Shown: positions 9,893-20,811, counted from the first letter of the stretch. The stretch is DNA of 64,000 nt from Haliotis asinina (GCF_037392515.1 NC_090280.1:62447504-62511503), one strand, 5' to 3'. Notes: a model not told the origin generated them from the letters alone. Numbers and translations are program-made.

Positions 9893-10502
9893 AGGGAGAC
9901 TCTATAGAAATGTAGACTATCCCTGATCAAACGCACCATACATATTTAGAGCGGCTTGTCAGACATTAATTTAGTGATATTACTTGATAACAACACTCCA
10001 ATATGTTATGGTACATATACGTAAATATAAGCCTGAATGTAATGGCGCTATAGTAATCGTCGTCAGTAATGAGTGTATTAAACCTGTGCAGCCAGCGGGG
10101 ACAAGAGAGTATAGTTTTAGCCACACACACCCCCCAACAACAATCCTGCATTCTCTCCTTCCTAATAGGGTGATACCACGATCGCGATGTATGCAATGGT
10201 ACTTACTGTGATTGGTTCAATGTATGCCATTTGAAATGTTGATACACAAATGGTATACCAACACACAAACAAAGAACGCCAAACAACTGTTTCTTCATGA
10301 CAGAACAACTACTTAGATCTGATCGCGTCTAAGTGAACGTTCAAAGCACTAAACTATGTGCTATCTTCACACCGAGGGGTGACAAACGGATGGTCGAACA
10401 GCCGTATTTCACTCATAACAGGGCTGTGCTGAGTTACACCCTAAGTGCGTGCCGGTACAGCTTCGTTCCCTGGGTCTGTTGCGAGTGCGCTAACGCTCCA
10501 AC

Positions 10503-10556
10503 ACCGGGGGCCTTTAGATCTTCAGTCTAACGCTCTCCCAACTGAGCTATTCCGGC
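10503..10556 (-). pseudogene. Truncated tRNA-Phe(GAA), unit 2
   Basis: Keeps positions 1 to 54 and lacks the T-loop and acceptor 3' strand, as in unit 1. Confidence 0.95.
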
Positions 10557-10804
10557 CGACGAGCAAACCTGTTGTTTCAAACGAACTGTATATAGAGCCA
10601 GCCAATTGTCTTGTGTCCAAATGAAGGCTGTGTTTTCATTTGAAATTGCTTTGCAGACCACTGAACGTATATTCTTGTGCTGACCAGTCATTCGTCAGAC
10701 AGGACAAGTCAAAAGTGACAGGGAAGTTTCAACTACATTTCCATGAACGTCTAGAATCTCCACTGAAAAGGTGCTAATGAATATATTCTCATGTAAAATA
10801 GTTT
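10503..10804. repeat. 302-bp tRNA-array fragment, unit 2
   Basis: Same fragment as 4955-5256. It carries ctgttgtttc where most array units have ctgtcgtttc, a variant shared with unit 3 and so marking units 2 and 3 as closest relatives at this site. Confidence 0.95.
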
Positions 10805-11440
10805 ATGAAATAAGTGCAGTTGGACTTCATAGACTAAGTAAGGGTCCCATAAACGGAGAAGGGGGAGGGAGCGAGGGAGCGACGAAGGCAATGGGCAAGG
10901 GCTGGAACTGGTGGTGACAGGCTATAGGAGTGCGGGTGGCCTTGACCCTGGCTTCGAGTGCTGGCGATGGGTTTGTTTGTCTTAATGAGTGAAGTAGGTG
11001 AAATGCAAACAATGAATAAGTGCAGTTGAATCCCGGGTCTAAACATATAGGTTATTGATGACGCTTTACAGGAGAATTGATAAATTAGTTTGGAACGCCT
11101 GGCCTGAATGTAGAGGAGAGGTGATATCCCGGGTAACACAAATATGTTTGGGAGATTCTAAATTCCATGTAGTAGGTTGGAGTTTTGTAGGAAGACTGCT
11201 AGGGCTCTGAAGATGTTGTGTGGGTTTAGAAGTTGTGGTAAATAAGTGTGGAATGTAGGGTGAATACTGTTTGGAAGTTGCTTAATGTCTGCTTATCGTA
11301 GTTTGTTTGTAGTGTGTGAATGTGTGGTTTATGGCTTCCAGGGTTTTGCAATGCGTGCATAAGCCATTTGTGTTTCTGTTTTGTTTGTATAGTGTGTTGT
11401 GATGCCTGTAATATGTCTGTTTATGGCCGTGTCAATGTGT

Positions 11441-11911
11441 TTAGTGTTTGAGTATTTGTGGATTTTTCTTATTGGTGATTTTATGATCGATGTGATCGTC
11501 AAGTTCGTTCATTTTCCCCATGTTGTTTATGGGTTCTGCTCGGACGTGTCTCGTGGCATTGTCCAGCAATTTTAGTTCCTGAACGGTAAATTCGAGTCGA
11601 GGCAAGGGTTTGCTATGATATGTTCCCAACAGTTTTTTAATGACACGTTCGGGTGCACTGTCACGTTCGGACCCTAACCGGATCTGCAGATCTTGGACGA
11701 CCTTCGGAGGCAGCTTAGGCCATGCACCACCGTAACTTTGCATGTTTACATTATCGCTGATAAAGTCGGTACCATGGTGGCTGGCCAGCGTAGCCAAGAC
11801 GAGGGGCTTTCTAGTGCAAGCGTTCACGAGATCGACTCCCAGGTGAGTCGTCAGTAACAGTAAGCCCCTGTCATTTATGGTAGACTGATACTGAGGCCCA
11901 ATTCCTATCAC
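11441..11911 (-). pseudogene. Unrecognised open frame of 156 codons, unit 3 copy
   Basis: Counterpart of 5893-6363. Changes such as T to I (DLQIRL) and N to S (TYHSKP) are again amino-acid changing. Confidence 0.3.
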
Positions 11912-12938
11912 GTTCTAAACCGTCATAACAATCGTTTACTCAGCTCAGCTCGTTGCTCAACGAAATGTCATCATCGTAATCAACGTGAACTGGCACACCA
12001 GCAGCAAATATCCGTCTCAATATCATCCATTATATTAAGTATATTAAACTCATATATTTTTGTGTGTATAATGTCACAATACGGAAGAAACCTAGATCCT
12101 TTTCGAAGATTAAGAGTGCCTCTCGGTGTCAAAGGCGTTCATCAGTCAGTTACAATCACCAGTAATCCGAGCAAGGTAGACTAAAACCAAATGCTGTTGG
12201 TTCGATTCCCATCCTGGGTGAGAATGACCTCATCGGCCCCAGGACGGTACGACTGGCGTTTACCATCGGTCCGGGTGTGTATTTGATAATACTTGACAGT
12301 TCGGGTGTGAACAGCTACAACAGCCGTAGGACTTCGCCGAACGGTGACGGAGACAATTAAGCTGGGGGTAAAGGTTGAGGTCACTTGACCTTTCTGATTT
12401 AAACATATTTATTTCCGAAACCTGTGTTGGTAAGCAATCATATTTATGCTTTTGTAAATACCGCCTCAGCAACACGATAATTTCAAGATCGTGACGGATA
12501 CAAATAAACGAAAATAATAGACAACCCATATGTTCATATATAAATAAAGTGTTACAAGTAAGTGCAGTATAGATGAAATTAACAGTACAATATGATACGC
12601 ACTGCAATGATAGCAGGTAAACATACAGTTATAGCTTTATAGATTTTGCAGTTAAAACAGTGCGAAACTTGCCTATGCATGTACAAATCGATTACGTTTA
12701 GTTACGAAGTGATGAACAGATTTTAACATATACATTTCAAAATGTTTGCTTGAACTCGTGTTACCATATAGGGCAGTTTCTAAATTATATACGTGGATTT
12801 AAAAGAATGTTCTAATTCCACTATATTTAACACAAGAAAAGGAATAATGAATTATCTGAATGCTCGATTTGGTGCCCACAAGAGCAGATCGGGTTTTCTG
12901 AAATATATCCTTGAAATTTGTCCCAAGTAAGATCTCTG

Positions 12939-13064
12939 CATGCGAGTCTCAGTCGACTGTGAACTATATGACAGATTCTACATGCGAGTCTCAGTCGACT
13001 GTGAATTATATGACAGATTCTACATGCGAGTCTCAGTCGACTGTGAATTATCTGACAGTTTCTA
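12939..13064. repeat. Triple 42-bp tandem repeat, unit 3
   Basis: Same three copies as in units 1 and 2. Confidence 0.9.
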
Positions 13065-13148
13065 CTACCATGATATACATCAAAGTAAACATTTCATTTA
13101 TCTTGTGCTTTGATAGGGGTTTTGAAATGACGTAGGGACATGCAAATT

Positions 13149-13352
13149 CTAACCTCGAGAGGCAGTGAGTTCCAGAGTTTGACTGTTGTCTGGGATGAAT
13201 GATTTGGCATATCTTCTTGTTCGGCAGTAGATGCTACTCAGATTAGTGCCATCATTTAATCGATAACGACTATTTTCCCCCATGGATTGGGGTAACAGAT
13301 TGCACAGGTAATCCAGTAATAAGTGATGATATATTTTATGAAATGTTTGCAA
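13149..13352 (-). pseudogene. LINE polymerase C-terminal tail, unit 3
   Basis: Same tail as in units 1 and 2, reading NLSSIYCRTRR. Confidence 0.73.
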
Positions 13353-13499
13353 TTTGTAGTATTTCGCCTTTCGATCCTCGAAGTGAGGAAAGTTTCGAGA
13401 TAAATCTTTTCATGAATTGTTCCACGGACAGCACCACATGTTGTTTTAAGGGCATCTAGATGTAGTCTTTCTTGAGTAAGAGCTTGCTGATCTGTATTG

Positions 13500-14086
13500 T
13501 TAACTTTGTTGAGAGCAATATTCGAAAGAAGGTAGAGGGCAGGATTTGTACATAGTTTCTAGTGTTTTCCTACACAGGTGATATTTAAAGCATTTAAGGC
13601 AATTTATCATGGGATTAACATTGTTAAGAATGTTGAGGATGTGTGCGTCCCACGAACAGTCGTTTATTATTATTATTCTTGGGTGTTTACGGCTTTCAAC
13701 ATCTTGGATTACAATCCCATTCATAAATAAATTCAGCTTAGGGTTGAGAGTATTTCTGCGCGTGAACTGCATGGTTTCTGTTTCTGAGGGATTAAAATTA
13801 ACTTACCACATATATACCCAATTCGATATTCTTTCCAGATAATCATATCAGCAGTTAACTGCTTCAAGTGGATCGTCTACGATAACATAAACAGACGTAT
13901 CATCAGCGAAAAGTCTGATGTTACTGTTGATCCCATCCACTGTGTCATTCATGTATATAATAAAATGTAGAGGTCCTAAAACTGATGGGTTTGTAAATAT
14001 CAGATAAATCAATGTGAAGAATGTTGGGTAATTCTGGTAGGTTCATTAATGATCTGAGTAAGTCCATGTGCCTTTTTAAAGTACAC
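13500..14086 (-). pseudogene. LINE reverse transcriptase fragment, unit 3
   Basis: The FADD-region sequence is present, but a one-base loss near 14015 breaks the frame that is open in units 1 and 2. The thumb region is intact to the same end. Confidence 0.82.
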
Positions 14087-14323
14087 TGTAATCGATTTTA
14101 TCAGTATATTTCGGGAGAAGATAAATGTTACTGTCGCCTGTGATAACAGTACAAATATTTAAGTCATGACCGCTACCAATTGACTGGTCAATTAATTTCC
14201 AATATGCACCACTTATGTCAACCCTGTACACAGTCACAATGAGATATGAGCGGGATTAATATTTTACCTGTACCCATATAGCCTTCAATCCTACAATGTC
14301 TGATTGTTGCATATGTTGTACTA

Positions 14324-14593
14324 TTATATGCTATTTTTCTTCAAGGATATTGCCATCCCGCCTCCTCGCGTTGATCTATCCTTTCTAAATGGAGGGTGAA
14401 ACAGTGGAATATGGAGAATTTTATTATCTATATCAGCCGGCAGCAATGATTCCGTTGTACATATTATGTCGTATGACTCGAATTCCGTTTTCAGTACATC
14501 GGGCTTGTCTCTTAAACTTCGGATTTTTAAATGAACCGCAAACCAGTTCCATCTGGTTGGAAAGTGCAACGGTGGAAGACACAACTCTATCAA
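14324..14593 (-). pseudogene. LINE endonuclease fragment, unit 3
   Basis: Shorter frame than in units 1 and 2 (89 codons) because of the extra base near 14337. The RSL and RGGG motifs are present. Confidence 0.82.
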
Positions 14594-15016
14594 TACACGG
14601 AGTCTAATGCAAGTAAATGAACGTGTCTATTACATGATTCGAATAATACATGTATTTATTGTCTTCCTGTACATTACAATATGATAATGTGTGAAACAAA
14701 AGTGATGGATAAATGTGTTTGAACAATGGGATATATAGTTTGCAAGTGTAAAGTAAGTTTACAATACCTTACGTCTTCACTGGATGGCCTCAGACCTACC
14801 TCCTGTTCGCACAACTACAGTGTGATATGACGGCAATTGATAGGTATCACTGGAAATTAAATGATCGCCTGCCGAGCATGTATTTGGTGAATTGGTTCAA
14901 CAAAAATTTGCAACTGGAGATTTGATTTTACGCTTCAGCGGAACGACGTCAGCGGAAGCACATGGTAACCGCATATCTAGTGTTGCCCGTTAGTGAATAG
15001 AACTCAACAGTTTAAG

Positions 15017-15440
15017 TCCGCTTTGCTCAAAAGCGGACAGGTGAATTGCAATCTAACTCGAAAACTAATAAACATAAAATACTCAGTGAAAAGCTGAAAA
15101 TGATTAAAACATCATACCAACTCTGTGAGGTATTTGCAGAATTTTTGTCCGAAAATAAAAAAAGTTGTAAATCAACTATCATAAAAAATGACACAGTTCA
15201 CGGTTCGTTACGAGGGAGGAGTGCAGAGAAAGGACCAGCAAGGTGTGCGAGAAAGGATAGAGACAGCACAGGTTAATGAATCAATTACTTTGTCGGCATT
15301 TGTGCTCGTGCTTCTCGAACACCTGGCTGTCCCTTTCTCTCCACTCCACCCTCGAAACAAAAAGTGAACTGTGTCAGTATTTTTATGATGGTAGTTTTCG
15401 AGTTAGATTGCAAATCATCGGTCTGCTTTTGAGTCAAACC
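15017..15440. repeat. Long imperfect inverted repeat, unit 3
   Basis: Same foldback. A g to t change in the small terminal stem loop (gctttgctc) leaves the stem itself intact. Confidence 0.8.
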
Positions 15441-16050
15441 AGGGAGACTCTATAGAAATGTAGACTATCCCTGATCAAACGCACCATACATATTTAGAGC
15501 GGCTTGTCAGACATTAATTTAGTGATATTACTTGATAACAACACTCCAATATGTTGTGGTACATATACGTAAATATTAGCCTGAATGTAATGGCGCTATA
15601 GTAATCGTCGTCAGTAATGAGTGTATTCAACCTGTGCAGCCAGCGGGGACAAGAGAGTATAGTTTTAGCCACACACACCCCCCAACAACAATCCTGCATT
15701 CTCTCCTTCCTAATAGGGTGATACCACGATCGCGATGTATGCAATGGTACTTACTGTGATTGGTTCAATGTATGCCATTTGAAATGTTGATACACAAATG
15801 GTATACCAACACACAAACAAAGAACGCCAAACAACTGTTTCTTCATGACAGAACAACTACTTAGATCTGATCGCGTCTAAGTGAACGTTCAAAGCACTAA
15901 ACTATGTGCTATCTTCACACCGAGGGGTGACAAACGGATGGTCGAACAGCCGTATTTCACTCATAACAGGGCTGTGCTGAGTTACACCCTAAGTGCGTGC
16001 CGGTACAGCTTCGTTCCCTGGGTCTGTTGCGAGTGCGCTAACGCTCCAAC

Positions 16051-16104
16051 ACCGGGGGCCTTTAGATCTTCAGTCTAACGCTCTCCCAACTGAGCTATTC
16101 CGGC
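16051..16104 (-). pseudogene. Truncated tRNA-Phe(GAA), unit 3
   Basis: Positions 1 to 54 only. It is the last broken tRNA before the run of complete ones. Confidence 0.95.
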
Positions 16105-16352
16105 CGACGAGCAAACCTGTTGTTTCAAACGAACTGTATATAGAGCCAGCCAATTGTCTTGTGTCCAAATGAAGGCTGTGTTTTCATTTGAAATTGCTTT
16201 GCAGACCACTGAACGTATATTCTTGTGCTGACCAGTCATTCGTCAGACAGGACAAGTCAAAAGTGACAGGGAAGTTTCAACTACATTTCCATGAACGTCT
16301 AGAATCTCCACTGAAAAGGGGCTCATGAATATATTCTCATGTAAAATAGTTT
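16051..16352. repeat. 302-bp tRNA-array fragment, unit 3, entry point of the array
   Basis: Same fragment as in units 1 and 2, but here it continues in phase into the rest of a 428-bp unit, so it serves both as the end of the macrosatellite and as the first, partial array unit. The next base context is tttggatatgc, a variant also found in array units near 41176, 44599 and 47167. Confidence 0.95.
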
Positions 16353-16442
16353 GGATATGCTCCGGCAGGTGGATGACTTTTGACAAGTGGTCAGAGATGA
16401 ATAAATCCCTAGACTGACTACCAAAAAAATAGGGTCAGCCGC

Positions 16443-16459
16443 CAGAGTCCTGCACTCTG
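16443..16459 (-). other. tRNA 3' trailer hairpin (representative copy)
   Basis: On the tRNA strand CAGAGT-GCAGG-ACTCTG follows the discriminator A directly, giving a perfect 6-bp stem. It recurs in the units I read. The commonest variant (cttcactc) changes only the loop. It would sit where 3' processing enzymes act. Confidence 0.6.
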
Positions 16460-16532
16460 TGCCGGAACCCGGGATTGAACCGGGGGCCTTTAGATCTTCA
16501 GTCTAACGCTCTCCCAACTGAGCTATTCCGGC
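16460..16532 (-). tRNA. trnF-GAA: tRNA-Phe (GAA), first complete array copy
   Basis: This is the reference copy. It is 73 nt without intron and without encoded CCA. The acceptor stem GCCGGAA/TTCCGGC and the T-stem CCCGG/CCGGG pair perfectly. The D-loop is AGTTGGGA, the anticodon stem TTAGA/TCTAA carries loop CTGAAGA with anticodon GAA at 34-36, and the variable loop is AGGCC. The A box TAGCTCAGTTGG (8-19) fits TRGCNNAGYNGG exactly. The B box GGTTCAATCC has A at 57 where G is usual. It delivers phenylalanine at UUC/UUU codons. Spacer code ATT. Confidence 0.98.
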
Positions 16533-16547
16533 CGACGAGCAAACCTG

Positions 16548-16560
16548 TCGTTTCAAACGA
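16548..16560. promoter_or_regulatory. 13-bp palindrome between TATA and tRNA (representative copy)
   Basis: TCGTTTCAAACGA, with 6-bp arms around one base, at -16 to -28 from the tRNA. It lies near the expected transcription start and might be a protein site or a leader stem. It is broken in units at 43510 and 46078 (tagtttc). Confidence 0.35.
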
Positions 16561-16564
16561 ACTG

Positions 16565-16570
16565 TATATA
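16565..16570 (-). promoter_or_regulatory. TATATA box upstream of the tRNA (representative copy)
   Basis: Lies at -33 to -38 from the mature tRNA 5' end, the distance expected for a TBP site that helps place TFIIIB. It is present in nearly every unit and in the truncated copies. It is altered after the tRNA at 22878 (one extra base, tataata) and after that at 60116 (catata). Confidence 0.6.
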
Positions 16571-16851
16571 GAGCCAGCCAATTGTCTTGTGTCCAAATGA
16601 AGGCTGTGTTTTCATTTGAAATTGCTTTGCAGACCACTGAACGTATATTCTTGTGCTGACCAGTCATTCGTCAGACAGGACAAGTCAAAAGTGACAGGGA
16701 AGTTTCAACTACATTTCCATGAACGTCTAGAATCTCAACTGAAAAGGGGCTAATGAATATATTCTCATGTAAAATAGTTTGCATATGCTCCGGCAGGTGG
16801 ATGACTTTTGACAAGTGGTCAGAGATGAATAAATCCCTAGACTGACTACCC

Positions 16852-16857
16852 AAAAAA
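16852..16857 (-). terminator. Pol III T6 terminator (representative, for the tRNA at 16888)
   Basis: A run of six T on the tRNA strand begins about 30 nt after the tRNA 3' end, inside a small ACCC/GGGT stem. The first array copy has seven (16423-16429), and the tRNAs at 20739 and 22450 have five. It is broken to at most three T by a tattta change for the tRNAs at 26731, 31011, 34863, 37859, 38287, 50271 and 51127. There the next run is a T4 about 114 nt downstream. Confidence 0.75.
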
Positions 16858-16887
16858 TAGGGTCAGCCGCCAGAGTCCTGCACTCTG

Positions 16888-16960
16888 TGCCGGAACCCGG
16901 GATTGAACCGGGGGCCTTTAGATCTTCAGTCTAACGCTCTCCCAACTGAGCTATTCCGGC
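16888..16960 (-). tRNA. trnF-GAA: tRNA-Phe (GAA)
   Basis: Consensus. Spacer GTT, with gagcccgcc instead of gagccagcc beside the TATA box. Confidence 0.97.
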
Positions 16961-17315
16961 CGACGAGCAAACCTGTCGTTTCAAACGAACTGTATATAGA
17001 GCCCGCCAATTGTCTTGTGTCCAAATGAAGGCTGTGTTTTCATTTGAAATTGCTTTGCAGACCACTGAACGTATATTCTTGTGCTGACCAGTCATTCGTC
17101 AGACAGGACAAGTCAAAAGTGACAGGGAAGTTTCAACTACATTTCCATGAACGTCTAGAATCTCCACTGAAAAGGGGCTAATGAATATATTCTCATGTAA
17201 AATAGTTTGCATATGCTCCGGCAGGTGGAGGACTTTTGACAAGTGGTCAGAGATGAATAAATCCCTAGACTGACTATCCAAAAAATAGGGTCAGCCGCCA
17301 GAGTCCTGCACTCTG

Positions 17316-17388
17316 TGCCGGAACCCGGGATTGAACCGGGGGCCTTTAGATCTTCAGTCTAACGCTCTCCCAACTGAGCTATTCCGGC
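17316..17388 (-). tRNA. trnF-GAA: tRNA-Phe (GAA)
   Basis: Consensus. Spacer ATT. Confidence 0.97.
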
Positions 17389-17743
17389 CGACGAGCAAAC
17401 CTGTCGTTTCAAACGAACTGTATATAGAGCCAGCCAATTGTCTTGTGTCCAAATGAAGGCTGTGTTTTCATTTGAAATTGCTTTGCAGACCACTGAACGT
17501 ATATTCTTGTGCTGACCAGTCATTCGTCAGACAGGACAAGTCAAAAGTGACAGGGAAGTTTCAACTACATTTCCATGAACGTCTAGAATCTCCACTGAAA
17601 AGGGGCTCATGAATATATTCTCATGTAAAATAGTTTGCATATGCTCCGGCAGGTGGATGACTTTTGACAAGTGGTCAGAGATGAATAAATCCCTAGACTG
17701 ACTACCCAAAAAATAGGGTCAGCCGCCAGAGTCCTGCACTCTG

Positions 17744-17816
17744 TGCCGGAACCCGGGATTGAACCGGGGGCCTTTAGATCTTCAGTCTAACGCTCTCCCA
17801 ACTGAGCTATTCCGGC
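17744..17816 (-). tRNA. trnF-GAA: tRNA-Phe (GAA)
   Basis: Consensus. Spacer GTT, with ctgaacagg unique to this unit. Confidence 0.97.
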
Positions 17817-18171
17817 CGACGAGCAAACCTGTCGTTTCAAACGAACTGTATATAGAGCCAGCCAATTGTCTTGTGTCCAAATGAAGGCTGTGTTTTCATT
17901 TGAAATTGCTTTGCAGACCACTGAACGTATATTCTTGTGCTGACCAGTCATTCGTCAGACAGGACAAGTCAAAAGTGACAGGGAAGTTTCAACTACATTT
18001 CCATGAACGTCTAGAATCTCCACTGAACAGGGGCTCATGAATATATTCTCATGTAAAATAGTTTGCATATGCTCCGGCAGGTGGAGGACTTTTGACAAGT
18101 GGTCAGAGATGAATAAATCCCTAGACTGACTACCCAAAAAATAGGGTCAGCCGCCAGAGTCCTGCACTCTG

Positions 18172-18244
18172 TGCCGGAACCCGGGATTGAACCGGGGGCC
18201 TTTAGATCTTCAGTCTAACGCTCTCCCAACTGAGCTATTCCGGC
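18172..18244 (-). tRNA. trnF-GAA: tRNA-Phe (GAA)
   Basis: Consensus. Spacer ATT, with catgtatacattc. Confidence 0.97.
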
Positions 18245-18599
18245 CGACGAGCAAACCTGTCGTTTCAAACGAACTGTATATAGAGCCAGCCAATTGTCTT
18301 GTGTCCAAATGAAGGCTGTGTTTTCATTTGAAATTGCTTTGCAGACCACTGAACGTATATTCTTGTGCTGACCAGTCATTCGTCAGACAGGACAAGTCAA
18401 AAGTGACAGGGAAGTTTCAACTACATTTCCATGAACGTCTAGAATCTCCACTGAAAAGGGGCTCATGTATACATTCTCATGTAAAATAGTTTGCATATGC
18501 TCCGGCAGGTGGATGACTTTTGACAAGTGGTCAGAGATGAATAAATCCCTAGACTGACTACCCAAAAAATAGGGTCAGCCGCCAGAGTCCTGCACTCTG

Positions 18600-18672
18600 T
18601 GCCGGAACCCGGGATTGAACCGGGGGCCTTTAGATCTTCAGTCTAACGCTCTCCCAACTGAGCTATTCCGGC
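18600..18672 (-). tRNA. trnF-GAA: tRNA-Phe (GAA)
   Basis: Consensus. Spacer GTT. Confidence 0.97.
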
Positions 18673-19027
18673 CGACGAGCAAACCTGTCGTTTCAAACGA
18701 ACTGTATATAGAGCCAGCCAATTGTCTTGTGTCCAAATGAAGGCTGTGTTTTCATTTGAAATTGCTTTGCAGACCACTGAACGTATATTCTTGTGCTGAC
18801 CAGTCATTCGTCAGACAGGACAAGTCAAAAGTGACAGGGAAGTTTCAACTACATTTCCATGAACGTCTAGAATCTCCACTGAAAAGGGGCTCATGAATAT
18901 ATTCTCATGTAAAATAGTTTGCATATGCTCCGGCAGGTGGAGGACTTTTGACAAGTGGTCAGAGATGAATAAATCCCTAGACTGACTACCCAAAAAATAG
19001 GGTCAGCCGCCAGAGTCCTGCACTCTG

Positions 19028-19100
19028 TGCCGGAACCCGGGATTGAACCGGGGGCCTTTAGATCTTCAGTCTAACGCTCTCCCAACTGAGCTATTCCGGC
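19028..19100 (-). tRNA. trnF-GAA: tRNA-Phe (GAA)
   Basis: Consensus. Spacer ATT, with catgtatatattc related to the unit two to the left. Confidence 0.97.
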
Positions 19101-19455
19101 CGACGAGCAAACCTGTCGTTTCAAACGAACTGTATATAGAGCCAGCCAATTGTCTTGTGTCCAAATGAAGGCTGTGTTTTCATTTGAAATTGCTTTGCAG
19201 ACCACTGAACGTATATTCTTGTGCTGACCAGTCATTCGTCAGACAGGACAAGTCAAAAGTGACAGGGAAGTTTCAACTACATTTCCATGAACGTCTAGAA
19301 TCTCCACTGAAAAGGGGCTCATGTATATATTCTCATGTAAAATAGTTTGCATATGCTCCGGCAGGTGGATGACTTTTGACAAGTGGTCAGAGATGAATAA
19401 ATCCCTAGACTGACTACCCAAAAAATAGGGTCAGCCGCCAGAGTCCTGCACTCTG

Positions 19456-19528
19456 TGCCGGAACCCGGGATTGAACCGGGGGCCTTTAGATCTTCAGTCT
19501 AACGCTCTCCCAACTGAGCTATTCCGGC
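19456..19528 (-). tRNA. trnF-GAA: tRNA-Phe (GAA)
   Basis: Consensus. Spacer GTT. First unit of a duplicated 4-unit block. Confidence 0.97.
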
Positions 19529-19883
19529 CGACGAGCAAACCTGTCGTTTCAAACGAACTGTATATAGAGCCAGCCAATTGTCTTGTGTCCAAATGAAGGC
19601 TGTGTTTTCATTTGAAATTGCTTTGCAGACCACTGAACGTATATTCTTGTGCTGACCAGTCATTCGTCAGACAGGACAAGTCAAAAGTGACAGGGAAGTT
19701 TCAACTACATTTCCATGAACGTCTAGAATCTCCACTGAAAAGGGGCTCATGAATATATTCTCATGTAAAATAGTTTGCATATGCTCCGGCAGGTGGAGGA
19801 CTTTTGACAAGTGGTCAGAGATGAATAAATCCCTAGACTGACTATCCAAAAAATAGGGTCAGCCGCCAGAGTCCTGCACTCTG

Positions 19884-19956
19884 TGCCGGAACCCGGGATT
19901 GAACCGGGGGCCTTTAGATCTTCAGTCTAACGCTCTCCCAACTGAGCTATTCCGGC
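19884..19956 (-). tRNA. trnF-GAA: tRNA-Phe (GAA)
   Basis: Consensus. Spacer TGT, with one A lost just upstream of the gene (gagcaacctg). Confidence 0.97.
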
Positions 19957-20310
19957 CGACGAGCAACCTGTCGTTTCAAACGAACTGTATATAGAGCCAG
20001 CCAATTGTCTTGTGTCCAAATGAAGGCTGTGTTTTCATTTGAAATTGCTTTGCAGACCACTGAACGTATATTCTTGTGCTGACCAGTCATTCGTCAGACA
20101 GGACAAGTCAAAAGTGACAGGGAAGTTTCAACTACATGTCCATGAACGTCTAGAATCTCCACTGAAAAGGGGCTCATGAATATATTCTCATGTAAAATAG
20201 TTTGCATATGCTCCGGCAGGTGGTGGACTTTTGACAAGTGGTCAGAGATGAATAAATCCCTAGACTGACTATCCAAAAAATAGGGTCAGCCGCCAGAGTC
20301 CTGCACTCTG

Positions 20311-20383
20311 TGCCGGAACCCGGGATTGAACCGGGGGCCTTTAGATCTTCAGTCTAACGCTCTCCCAACTGAGCTATTCCGGC
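20311..20383 (-). tRNA. trnF-GAA: tRNA-Phe (GAA)
   Basis: Consensus. Spacer AGT. Confidence 0.97.
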
Positions 20384-20738
20384 CGACGAGCAAACCTGTC
20401 GTTTCAAACGAACTGTATATAGAGCCAGCCAATTGTCTTGTGTCCAAATGAAGGCTGTGTTTTCATTTGAAATTGCTTTGCAGACCACTGAACGTATATT
20501 CTTGTGCTGACCAGTCATTCGTCAGACAGGACAAGTCAAAAGTGACAGGGAAGTTTCAACTACATGTCCATGAACGTCTAGAATCTCCACTGAAAAGGGG
20601 CTCATGAATATATTCTCATGTAAAATAGTTTGCATATGCTCCGGCAGGTGGATGACTTTTGACAAGTGGTCAGAGATGAATAAATCCCTAGACTGACTAC
20701 CCAAAAATTAGGGTCAGCCGCCAGAGTCCTGCACTCTG

Positions 20739-20811
20739 TGCCGGAACCCGGGATTGAACCGGGGGCCTTTAGATCTTCAGTCTAACGCTCTCCCAACTGA
20801 GCTATTCCGGC
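20739..20811 (-). tRNA. trnF-GAA: tRNA-Phe (GAA)
   Basis: Consensus. T5 terminator. Spacer ATT. Confidence 0.97.

Larger units (their letters stand above)
5543..11090. repeat. Macrosatellite unit 2 (5548 bp)
   Basis: This is the only complete copy of the 5548-bp period in this phase. Measured from its internal landmarks, the segment 5257-10502 (5246 bp) lies between two copies of the 302-bp tRNA-array fragment (4955-5256 and 10503-10804), which act as natural boundaries. It has the same content and order as unit 1. Confidence 0.95.
13137..14607 (-). mobile_element. LINE remnant, unit 3
   Basis: Same parts as in unit 1. It has two small indels of its own (one base lost near 14015, one gained near 14337), which further break the polymerase and endonuclease frames. 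Confidence 0.85.
11091..16352. repeat. Macrosatellite unit 3, cut short where the 428-bp array begins
   Basis: It matches units 1 and 2 up to the t-run ending at 16352. There the other copies continue into about 286 bp of other sequence (5257-5542), while this copy continues with the remaining 126 bp of the 428-bp tRNA unit. The change lies exactly at the end of the 302-bp shared fragment. The simplest reading is an exchange between a macrosatellite copy and the tRNA array within homologous sequence. Confidence 0.93.

Noticed and set aside
16671-16853. A 60-codon minus-strand frame present in nearly every 428-bp unit, suggesting a multi-copy small protein gene
   Set aside because: It stays open because the units are nearly identical. 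Most differences change the amino acid (I/L/H at 18, N/H at 47, H/R at 29, S/R at 35 or P/R at 36, F/C at 37), with very few silent ones. There is no signal peptide or known domain, and the one diverged unit has lost it.
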